DNA from: JAMOAD01 sp023621955 | Lineage (GTDB): Bacteria; Acidobacteriota; Aminicenantia; JAMOAD01 | NCBI GenBank assembly: GCA_035403085.1 | Contig: DAONEM010000022.1 | Location: 1-37,696 of the forward strand | Reading direction: 5' to 3' | DNA length: 37,696 bases | In this document: in pieces, positions 31,655 to 37,696 of the stretch | Numbering within the stretch: the stretch's first letter is position 1 | Layout: every line of letters starts with the position of its first letter | Program-made: the position numbers and the translations under genes | Notes under the pieces: generated by a model | What the model was told of the DNA's origin: nothing | Databases searched by the model: none | Seen by the model: the letters and a program-made list of their open reading frames with translations, nothing else

Positions 31655-32415
31655 AGCTCTCGTCGGCGGAAGAGGAGAGAGGCGAGGAAAAAGAGAAAAC
31701 CGCCGTAGAAGAGGGCGTAGAGGGCGGTTGAGAGGTAGATCTCCCCTGGGAGAGGGAGGCCGTAAAGCAGTTCGGTCTTCCTGTCGAAGAGGGAGAGGTC
31801 CGGCAGGAGGAGGGAGAGCCCCTGAACAACCTTCCCCAGGAACCCTCCTCCCGAAGCGGAGGCCTCGAGCCCGCTCCGAAGGAGCTGCCCTATCAGGCTC
31901 AGCAGGAGAAAGAGGGTGGAGGCGATGGAGCGTGAAAGGGTTGCCGAGAGAAGAAGGGCCAGGGAGGTGAGAACTCCCGCCCGGAGAAGGGAAAAGAAGA
32001 GGTGCTTTCCCAGGGGAAGGAGCCAGGGCTCGCCGAAGAGAAGCCGAAGAAAGAGGGAGGCGGAGAGAGAGAGCGTCAGTTCCAAAAACAACAAGACCCC
32101 CATGAGAGTCAGCCAGTGGGCCGCAAGCCACTCCTCCCTCTTCAGAGGCCTCGTGAAGAGGAGGGAAAGGCTTCCCCGTTCCCTCTGACGGGAGAGCGCC
32201 GCGGTGCCGTAGACCAGAAGGAAGAGGAGGGGGACGAACTCGAGGGCGAAGAGAATCCCAGGGTGAACAACCTGCTCCCCCCCGCCGGGAACCATCTCCT
32301 TGAGAAGGAGCAACCCTGGGAAGAGGGAGAGAAGGAGAATCGCGACGAAGAGGAAAAGGTTCTCCCCGAGCAACTCTCGGAACAAGAGCCCCAGGGCCGA
32401 CCGAAGCCCCCTCAT
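31651..32415 (-). CDS. ABC-2 type transporter permease
   Basis: A 254-residue protein with six hydrophobic segments and the ABC-2 pattern: a cytoplasmic N-terminal helix, then ERGSLSLLFTRPLKREEW after the second helix. It overlaps the ATPase gene by four bases. The pair forms a homodimeric or pseudo-dimeric exporter of unknown substrate, such as a lipid, drug or polymer. Confidence 0.8.
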   Translation of the reverse strand: MRGLRSALGLLFRELLGENLFLFVAILLLSLFPGLLLLKEMVPGGGEQVVHPGILFALEFVPLLFLLVYGTAALSRQRERGSLSLLFTRPLKREEWLAAHWLTLMGVLLFLELTLSLSASLFLRLLFGEPWLLPLGKHLFFSLLRAGVLTSLALLLSATLSRSIASTLFLLLSLIGQLLRSGLEASASGGGFLGKVVQGLSLLLPDLSLFDRKTELLYGLPLPGEIYLSTALYALFYGGFLFFLASLLFRRREL

Positions 32416-33278
32416 CGCCAGAGGTCCTCCAGATTTCTCCTGACACTCTTTCGGACCGACAACAGCTCTCCCCCACCCTCTTTCAGCTCACTCAGAAAGC
32501 GCCAGAGGCCTTCTTGCCCCTGGATTCGGGAAAGAGTTCTCCCTCCAGGAGGAGTCCCCTCTCTGTATTCAACCTCATAGGGGGCCTCGCCGTCGATCTC
32601 CGCCAGGGTTTTGTCCATGACCACCCCTCCCTCCCTCAGGCACAGGATGTGGGTCGAAAGCTCTTCCACATCGTCCAGATCCTGAGAGCTCATGATCACG
32701 GTCTTGCCTCGACGGCGGATCTCCACGAGAACATCCTTGAGGGCTCTTCGGCCCGGAGGATCGAGGGCGCGGAAGGGTTCGTCAAGAAGAAAAAGCTCCG
32801 AATCCTGGAGGAGAATCTGGGCGATGGCCAACCGTTGAACCATACCCTCTGAGAAGGTCTTCACCTTTCTGTCACGGACTCCGTGGAGGTCGAAGAGCCT
32901 TAAGAGGTCGTCCAACTCCGGGGTCTCCCCGGAAGGGGACAACCGCGACAGGAATCGTAACTGCTGGAAAGCCGTCTGGTGGGGGAAGAAGGCCGGATGC
33001 TCCGGAAGGTACCCTACTCTGCCCTTCCCGACCGCCTCCTGGGGAGTGGTTCCAAAGATTTCCACCCTCCCCTCTTGAAGGGAGATCAATCCGGCGATGA
33101 CCTTGAGAAGTGTCGTCTTTCCGGCTCCGTTGGAGCCGATGAGCGAATAGAAGGAGCCCCGGGGAACCCTAAGGTTGACTCCTCTAAGAGCCTCTCCGAA
33201 TTTCCGGTAGCGTTTGACCGCTCCCTGGACGAAAACGGCGGGGCGGGAATCCGTCAAAACCTCACTGGTCCCTTCCAT
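32412..33278 (-). CDS. ABC transporter ATP-binding protein
   Basis: A 288-residue ATPase. Walker A is GSNGAGKTT (48-56), the signature is FSEGMVQR (142-149, a variant of LSGGQ), and Walker B is LFLLDEP (162-168), followed by the D-loop ALDPPGRR. Residues after about 225 are a C-terminal extension of ABC-2 exporter type. The start at 33278 is chosen because the sequence upstream of it (to 33341) lies inside dCMP deaminase. It overlaps the deaminase by 17 bases. Confidence 0.88.
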   Translation of the reverse strand: MEGTSEVLTDSRPAVFVQGAVKRYRKFGEALRGVNLRVPRGSFYSLIGSNGAGKTTLLKVIAGLISLQEGRVEIFGTTPQEAVGKGRVGYLPEHPAFFPHQTAFQQLRFLSRLSPSGETPELDDLLRLFDLHGVRDRKVKTFSEGMVQRLAIAQILLQDSELFLLDEPFRALDPPGRRALKDVLVEIRRRGKTVIMSSQDLDDVEELSTHILCLREGGVVMDKTLAEIDGEAPYEVEYREGTPPGGRTLSRIQGQEGLWRFLSELKEGGGELLSVRKSVRRNLEDLWR

Positions 33279-33774
33279 ACTGGTAACGGTCCTCGAGAAT
33301 ATCCTGGCTCTGCCACTCCCGAATCCACTCTTCCACGGCAAAGATCTTGTACTTTCCGTCTTTCACAGAGCAGATCACCCGTTCCAAACCGGCGTTGATG
33401 ATCATCTTTTTACAGATGAAGCAAGGGAATGCGTCCAGAGGCTCCCCGTCTTCCCTTCGACATCCAAAGAGGTAGAGGTCTCCCCCCAAGAGGCTGACTC
33501 CTGCGCGCGCGGCGTTGATGATGGCGTTCTGTTCCGCGTGGACCGAGCGACAGAGCTCGTACTTGCTCCCGGAGGGGATGTTCAGTTCCCTCCTGAGGCA
33601 GTGCCCCCAGTCCAGGGAGCTCTTGGTTCCACGGGGGGCGCCGACATAGCCGGTAGCCACGATCTGGTCCTCCCTGACAATGATGGCCCCCATAAGGACC
33701 TTGAGACAAGTGGAGCGAGCGGCGACCTCCCGGGCGATGTTCAGGTAATAACGTTCCTTCGATGGTCTATCCAC
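33262..33774 (-). CDS. dCMP deaminase family protein
   Basis: A 170-residue zinc-dependent cytidine/deoxycytidylate deaminase. Zinc ligands and the catalytic Glu are HAEQNAI (His79, Glu81) and PCFICKK (Cys118, Cys121). GYVGAPRGT near residue 42 and the additional Cys/His (GHCLRREL) match the dCMP deaminase/ComEB group, which makes dUMP for thymidylate synthesis. It overlaps the IMPase gene by eight bases. Confidence 0.88.
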   Translation of the reverse strand: MDRPSKERYYLNIAREVAARSTCLKVLMGAIIVREDQIVATGYVGAPRGTKSSLDWGHCLRRELNIPSGSKYELCRSVHAEQNAIINAARAGVSLLGGDLYLFGCRREDGEPLDAFPCFICKKMIINAGLERVICSVKDGKYKIFAVEEWIREWQSQDILEDRYQYGRDQ

Positions 33775-34576
33775 GGCTCTTCCTCTCCTTGTTGACGTTC
33801 TCGATGATCTCTCTCATCTGGGTGTGGATGATCCCGTTCGAGGCGAGGCACTCCCCATGGAAGGGGTCGAAAGGACGACCGGAAAAGTCCGTGATCATCC
33901 CCCCCGCCTCCTCCACTAAAAGGGCCCCGGCGGCCGTGTCCCAGGGATGGAGCTTCAGCTCCCAGAAACCGTCGAACCTCCCCGCCGCCGTGTAGGCCAA
34001 ATCCAGGGCGGCGGATCCACAACGTCGGACAGCCTGTGATTTGAAGATGAAGGTGTTGAAGTAATCGACGTTGTTCACCGAGGAGTCCCGAAGATCGTAG
34101 GGAAACCCTGTGGCCAGGAGAGACTTGTTCAGGTCAACCTCACCGGAAACAGTAATCCGGTCCTCGTTCAGATAGGCTCCTTCCCCCCGGAGAGCCCAGA
34201 ACATCTCCCCCAGCATGGGGGAGTAAACAACCCCAACCTGAGCCTGACCGCCCACCAGAAGGGCGACGCTGACGGAGAAGATCGGCAGAGAGTGGGCGTA
34301 GTTGGTCGTGCCGTCCAGGGGGTCGATCACCCAGAGGAACTCCTTGTCCCTCTCCAGGCTGAGGCTCTCCTCACCGAGAATCGAGTGGTCCGGAAAGGCG
34401 TTCTGGATAATCTTCGAGACGATCTCCTGGCTCTTCAGATCCCTCTCGGTCAGAAGGTTGATCTCCCCTTTGTACTCAACCTTAGGCTTCAGGGAGAAGT
34501 TCTCCTTCAGATAGTTTCCTCCCTGGTAGGCGGCGTTCTTAGCCACCCCCAAGGCCTTCTTAGAGTCCCAGTTCAT
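33767..34576 (-). CDS. Inositol monophosphatase family protein
   Basis: A 269-residue Mg2+-dependent phosphatase. Motif A is WVIDPLDGTTNY (Asp85, Asp88), GEES precedes it (metal-binding Glu69-Glu70), and motif B is WDTAAGALLVEEAGG (Asp213). The family acts on inositol-1-phosphate, 3'-phosphoadenosine-5'-phosphate or fructose-1,6-bisphosphate; the sequence alone does not separate these. It overlaps the HD gene by 17 bases. Confidence 0.9.
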   Translation of the reverse strand: MNWDSKKALGVAKNAAYQGGNYLKENFSLKPKVEYKGEINLLTERDLKSQEIVSKIIQNAFPDHSILGEESLSLERDKEFLWVIDPLDGTTNYAHSLPIFSVSVALLVGGQAQVGVVYSPMLGEMFWALRGEGAYLNEDRITVSGEVDLNKSLLATGFPYDLRDSSVNNVDYFNTFIFKSQAVRRCGSAALDLAYTAAGRFDGFWELKLHPWDTAAGALLVEEAGGMITDFSGRPFDPFHGECLASNGIIHTQMREIIENVNKERKSRG

Positions 34577-35114
34577 CGGAGATCCTCCTCATCGATTCCA
34601 GGCAAAGGGCGATAAACTCCTCAACGCTCATATTCAAGCGGCAACACTCCTTGATACTCTCCCGGTTCGCTCCCGCGGCGAAACGCTTCTCTTTGAACCG
34701 TTTCATGAGGAAGGGGAGATCGATCCCCTGAAGGCTTCGGGAGGGGTGCATGAGAGCGGAGGCCGTAATCAGCCCGGTCACGGGATCACAGCTGAAGAGC
34801 GCCCAATCCATCTCCGTCTGGGGCCGATTCTCCTCCCTTCCGGCATGACGTTCCACGGCCTGGAGTATCCCCTGGTCTTCCACGCCGTTTTCGCTCAGGA
34901 TCCGAGCGCTCTCGAGACCGTGACGCGTGAGGTCTTCCCCGAGACAATCGTAATCGATGTCATGGAGAAGACCGGCAAGAAGCCATCTTTCGGGATCTCC
35001 CTTCAGTGAGGACGCCAACCCCTCCATACAAGCGCCCACAGCCAAGGAGTGTTTGATCAAATTCGGATTCTTCAGGTAACGGGCCAGAAGGGCCCGGGCC
35101 ATCTGCGACGTCAT
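34560..35114 (-). CDS. HD-domain protein
   Basis: A 184-residue HD hydrolase. His22 is in IKHSLAVGACM, His51-Asp52 in LLHDIDYD, with ERHAGREE and a further Asp region later. Its substrate is unknown. I start it at 35114, where GGAGGTG stands at 7-nt spacing; an in-frame ATG at 35129 would have no ribosome site and sits right at the -10 box. It is the first gene of the seven-gene operon ending in the molybdopterin oxidoreductase. Confidence 0.8.
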   Translation of the reverse strand: MTSQMARALLARYLKNPNLIKHSLAVGACMEGLASSLKGDPERWLLAGLLHDIDYDCLGEDLTRHGLESARILSENGVEDQGILQAVERHAGREENRPQTEMDWALFSCDPVTGLITASALMHPSRSLQGIDLPFLMKRFKEKRFAAGANRESIKECCRLNMSVEEFIALCLESMRRISDELGL

Positions 35115-35134
35115 GCCAGCCACCTCCATCCTGG

Positions 35135-35140
35135 ATTATA
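35135..35140 (-). promoter_or_regulatory. -10 box for the seven-gene minus-strand operon
   Basis: A perfect TATAAT on the minus strand, with expected start near 35128 and a leader of about 14 nt to the HD gene start at 35114. No convincing -35 hexamer is seen. Confidence 0.5.
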
Positions 35141-35227
35141 ACACACCCGCCGCCGGGGTCGCAGAGGGCCTCGCCTCCCAGACCATTCCCCCTTTCTTCA
35201 CGGCGCCTCTTGGGTCTCTTGATCCCC

Positions 35228-35248
35228 GGTTTCTCCCCTAGGGAAACC
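35228..35248. repeat. Inverted repeat in the 35130-35483 gap
   Basis: GGTTTC (35228-35233) and GAAACC (35243-35248), with additional pairing of CCC and GGG inside, form a strong small hairpin. No T-run follows on either strand. The rest of 35130-35300 shows no recognisable gene. Confidence 0.4.
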
Positions 35249-35308
35249 CACCATCCTTTCCCCTCTTCAAGTGAAAGCATCTCCCCTCAAAACGTCTATT
35301 TAAACAAT

Positions 35309-35356
35309 CTCCTAGGGTTGTGTCTCAAAAGCCCTGTGAGAAACATCGCCTAGGAG
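35309..35356. repeat. Nested inverted repeat at the boundary of the A+T-rich cassette
   Basis: CTCCTAGG (35309-35316) and CCTAGGAG (35349-35356) enclose an inner pair, TCTCA (35323-35327) with TGAGA (35337-35341). The inner sequence GGGTTGTGTCTCAAAA resembles ends of some insertion sequences. No transposase is visible. It marks the point where base composition begins to fall. Confidence 0.4.
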
Positions 35357-35429
35357 GGGGATGTAGGCAGGAGATTTCCAAGAAGAGAGTTCCGGTTGAG
35401 ATTTTATCTTTTGTTTTTATAATTTGCGC

Positions 35430-35468
35430 TTGACATTATTAGTTCTATATAGTACTGTCGCATATAGG
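35430..35468 (+). promoter_or_regulatory. Promoter and candidate MarR operator
   Basis: TTGACA (35430-35435), 17-nt spacer, TACTGT (35453-35458). Inverted arms CTATAT (35445-35450) and ATATAG (35463-35468) flank the -10 box, the right size and place for autorepression by the MarR protein encoded 16 nt downstream. Confidence 0.5.
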
Positions 35469-35483
35469 ATTGAAGGCGGACCC

Positions 35484-35930
35484 GTGACGGAGAAAACGCA
35501 AGGCGGTTTCTTAATCTCTCAGATAAAACAAATTAGTGGGAGAATTTTCGATAAATTGCTTGTTGGTTCAGGCATAGAAGCGTTTAACAGGGCTCAGGGA
35601 CGAATTCTCTATGTTTTATGGCAAGCGGATGGCGTTCCTATCGTCGAACTATCCCATAAGACCGGTTTGGCGAAAACGACTCTCACCAGCATGCTCGATC
35701 GGATGGAGAGCGCCGATCTGATTACGCGAGTATTTGATAAAACGGACAGGCGGCAAATCCGTATCGCCCTTACCGAGAAGTCCCGCCAGTTGAGCGATGC
35801 CTACGACAAGGTCTCCCGTGAAATGAACGAAATCTTTTACGCCGGGTTTACAGATGATGAGATTTTCGCTTTTGAAGAGACTCTAGGGCGAATCCTAAAA
35901 AATCTAAACGAAAAGGAGCGAAGGACATGA
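35484..35930 (+). CDS. MarR family transcriptional regulator
   Basis: A 148-residue winged-helix repressor. The recognition helix region is VELSHKTGLAKTTLTSMLDR followed by the wing DKTDRRQIRIALT, the classic MarR pattern; the dimerisation helices are at the ends. The start is GTG at 35484, with GAAGGCGG upstream; the sequence upstream of it (35424 on) is the promoter, so a longer form is unlikely. It overlaps the next gene by four bases and probably controls the cassette in response to a small-molecule ligand. A+T-richer codons than the genes to the left. Confidence 0.88.
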   Translation: MTEKTQGGFLISQIKQISGRIFDKLLVGSGIEAFNRAQGRILYVLWQADGVPIVELSHKTGLAKTTLTSMLDRMESADLITRVFDKTDRRQIRIALTEKSRQLSDAYDKVSREMNEIFYAGFTDDEIFAFEETLGRILKNLNEKERRT

Positions 35931-36514
35931 AAAAGTCTATCCCCATTTCCAACCATTTTTGTCCCCAGACGCTGTTTATTTACGGCACTTATAAAGAGGA
36001 CGGAACGCCAAATTTCGGATTGTTTTGTTGGTTCAGCTACTATTTCGATAGAGAAATGGGCGTAATGGCCTGCATCGGCGGCAACAAGCTGACCAGAGAC
36101 CGTATCCACGAAACGAAAGTCTTTTCCGCCAACCTCGTCACAGAAGAGTTGTTACCGTTGGCAGATTATTTTGGAAACATTGAGGGGTATAGTGAGGGGA
36201 AAATGCGTGTCCCCGTTGAAACGGAAAAAGGTCGGCTTCTGAACGTCCCGGTTCTCGCGAAAAGTCCCTGGGTTTTTGAGCTGGAAGTCGATCGCTCCCT
36301 TCCCCTGGAAGGCGGTGAGGTGCTGCTCTGCAAAATCAGAAATGTTCTTGCGGAAGAACTCTTATGTGACGAAACCCTGAGCCTTGAAAAGCGGATGGAG
36401 ACAGTACGTCCCGTGCATTCCATCCGCCAAAGCTATTTCAGATGGGATGGCACCGAGTTTGGTCCCTGGGGTGAGCCGATGCAGAGGGTTCTCAACGATC
36501 TGAAGGGAAGGTAA
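35927..36514 (+). CDS. Flavin reductase-like domain protein
   Basis: A 195-residue protein resembling the flavin-reductase-like (FMN-binding split barrel) family: an N-terminal strand pattern with PNFGLFCWFSYYFD, ACIGGNKLTRDRI and FSANLVTEELLPLADYFG, as in FMN-binding NADH:flavin oxidoreductases. The partner oxygenase, if any, is not in this window. It is translationally coupled to marR, so it is probably a target of the regulator. Confidence 0.8.
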   Translation: MKKSIPISNHFCPQTLFIYGTYKEDGTPNFGLFCWFSYYFDREMGVMACIGGNKLTRDRIHETKVFSANLVTEELLPLADYFGNIEGYSEGKMRVPVETEKGRLLNVPVLAKSPWVFELEVDRSLPLEGGEVLLCKIRNVLAEELLCDETLSLEKRMETVRPVHSIRQSYFRWDGTEFGPWGEPMQRVLNDLKGR

Positions 36515-36522
36515 AACCTATC

Positions 36523-36948
36523 ATGAACGAGAAGATGAAGAAGGGAATCCGCTCCCTGATTGAAAAAGCGAAACATGTCTATGTCTCCTCGGTGGACGAA
36601 AAGGGGTATCCCAACACCAAGGCCATGCATTCACTGGAACGCGATGGTTTGACTGTCCACTATTTTTCAACCAATCTCTCATCAAGAAGAACGGCACAAT
36701 TTCGATTGAACCCCAAGGCTTGTATCTACTATTGCAACGAATCGGCATATCGGGGAGTCATGCTGATCGGGACGATGGAAATCTGCACCGATTCCTACCA
36801 TAAGGAACGTTTGTGGCGTACAGGGTTCGAGCGGTTTTATCCCAAAGGCGTCGCCGATGACGATTATTGCGTCTATAAATTCACAGCCGAAGAGGGACGA
36901 TACTACCCCGGTTCCTCCGAGACGTTCACCGTTCAGGAGCTGTTATGA
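36523..36948 (+). CDS. Pyridoxamine 5'-phosphate oxidase-like (FMN-binding split-barrel) protein
   Basis: A 141-residue protein of the PNPOx-like/general stress protein 26 type: KAKHVYVSSVDEKGYPNTKAM at the N-terminus, YFSTNLSSRRTAQFRLNPKA and VMLIGTMEICTD. Such proteins bind FMN, F420 or heme. It lies eight bases after the flavin reductase gene, so two predicted flavin proteins are made together. Confidence 0.78.
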   Translation: MNEKMKKGIRSLIEKAKHVYVSSVDEKGYPNTKAMHSLERDGLTVHYFSTNLSSRRTAQFRLNPKACIYYCNESAYRGVMLIGTMEICTDSYHKERLWRTGFERFYPKGVADDDYCVYKFTAEEGRYYPGSSETFTVQELL

Positions 36949-37517
36949 TGAGAGCGGATGTGCCCGAGCTCTTGTTCCCTTCCCGCGATGCCTTTCACGC
37001 GTGGTTGATAGAAAACGCGGAAACAAGCGAGGGGGTGTGGCTTGTGTTCGGCAAAACAAAAGCGGTCCTGACCCTATCCGCCAACGACGCCTTGGAAGAA
37101 GCTCTCTGTTTCGGGTGGATAGACGGACAGATGAAGAGTATCGACAGCACGAAATACATAAAATACTTTGCTCAACGCCGCCCCAAGAGCCCTTGGTCAG
37201 AAAAAAACAAGAAAACGGTGGAGACGCTTCTGGCAAAAGGCTTCATGACCGAACTTGGCAAAAAAGCCGTGGAAGCCGCAAAGCAAAACGGCACGTGGAA
37301 CACTCCGAAGCAAGGCCAGATAACCGACGATCAAGTTGAAACGCTCGCAAAAAAGCTGGAGGGTATCTCTCCGGCATCCGAGAATTTTTACAAGATGCCA
37401 AGATCGGTCCGGCTTACATACACGAGGAGATACCTCTCGTTCAAAACTGAGGAAGCCCGACAACGGGATTTCGAAAAAATCGTAGAGAGGCTCAACAAGA
37501 ACCTCAAACCCATGTAA
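36945..37517 (+). CDS. YdeI/OmpD-associated family protein
   Basis: A 190-residue protein with LLFPSRDAFHAWL near the N-terminus, the conserved EALCFGWIDGQMKSID, and KYFAQRRPKSPWSEKNKK, then a helical C-terminus. These are the marks of the YdeI/OmdA family, whose function is not known. The ATG overlaps the stop of the preceding gene; a second ATG three bases later is equally possible. GGAG precedes it. Confidence 0.85.
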   Translation: MMRADVPELLFPSRDAFHAWLIENAETSEGVWLVFGKTKAVLTLSANDALEEALCFGWIDGQMKSIDSTKYIKYFAQRRPKSPWSEKNKKTVETLLAKGFMTELGKKAVEAAKQNGTWNTPKQGQITDDQVETLAKKLEGISPASENFYKMPRSVRLTYTRRYLSFKTEEARQRDFEKIVERLNKNLKPM

Positions 37518-37541
37518 TAGAAACACGCGAAGGAACGTTAA

Positions 37542-37696
37542 ATGGCCAGTAGAGAGTTGGTACAAATCGTTGAAAAGTTTGCAGATTCCGGATGGGACTT
37601 GATCGATGCGCCCTCGAAAGAGTGGTTGGCCTCCCAGGGCTCGGCGGATAGGACGGTGGAGTTGTTGAAGGCCGTCGAACAGGCAGAAAAAGAGTG
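37542..37696 (+). CDS. Start of an ORF cut by the window edge
   Basis: The reading frame opens with ATG preceded by AAGGAA and encodes 51 residues (MASRELVQIVEKFADSGWDL at the start) before the window ends. It follows the YdeI gene by 24 nt on the same strand, so it is likely part of the same cassette. The family is not recognised from this fragment. Confidence 0.6.
   Translation, partial: MASRELVQIVEKFADSGWDLIDAPSKEWLASQGSADRTVELLKAVEQAEKE

Noticed and set aside
31655..32476. N-terminal half of a 696-codon minus-strand frame that continues into the TPR-like gene
   Set aside because: This part is an alternate frame of the ABC permease gene; the true TPR-like gene starts at 31654, where an ATG overlaps the permease stop.

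Overview
The window looks like chromosome from a diderm, probably anaerobic, peptide- and amino-acid-using bacterium. It is G+C-rich with strong C/G third codon positions. The yggS-yggT-divIVA-recA cluster, a GltS-type Na+/glutamate carrier, several exported peptidases, a lipoprotein and an AddAB-type recombination pair would fit the Synergistota. That placement is an inference from gene content and protein flavour; no rRNA gene is present to settle it.

Layout. 1-4.2 kb, minus strand: recA, divIVA, yggT and yggS in one tight operon with a recA terminator at the left edge, then gltS. 4.3-13.1 kb, minus: an exported SGNH hydrolase with an Fn3-like tail, then (reading from the right) a CAU-anticodon tRNA, a coiled-coil zinc-ribbon protein, an AddA-type helicase-nuclease and an AddB-type nuclease. 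13.3-16.4 kb, minus: an exported tricorn-like S41 protease. 16.6-22.8 kb, plus: a GT-C-like membrane protein with a lectin-like insertion, mutY, a decayed ORF, nadA and an exported S9 peptidase. 22.9-24.5 kb, minus: a subtilisin-like lipoprotein and a small membrane protein. 24.65-28.45 kb, plus: an HD phosphohydrolase overlapping a HExxH membrane protein, then a YqiA-like esterase, EarP and EF-P. 28.5-35.1 kb, minus: seven genes almost all overlapping (HD protein, inositol-phosphatase family, dCMP deaminase, ABC ATPase and permease, TPR/nuclease-like protein, molybdopterin oxidoreductase). 35.3 kb to the end, plus: a more A+T-rich cassette (MarR regulator, flavin reductase-like, PNPOx-like, YdeI-like, and an unfinished ORF) that looks acquired.

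Most striking points. EarP lies directly upstream of, and overlaps, an EF-P carrying arginine at position 32, which predicts arginine-rhamnosylated EF-P. Several first genes of transcription units have a good -10 box 5-8 nt before the ATG and no Shine-Dalgarno, which predicts leaderless mRNAs, whereas internal operon genes carry clear ribosome sites. A tRNA and a protein gene share one promoter with a 19-nt gap. A GT-C-like transferase carries a carbohydrate-binding-like domain in its first exported loop. A subtilisin-like lipoprotein has Glu where the catalytic Asp is expected. I do not see a CRISPR array, an intact insertion sequence or a phage in the window.
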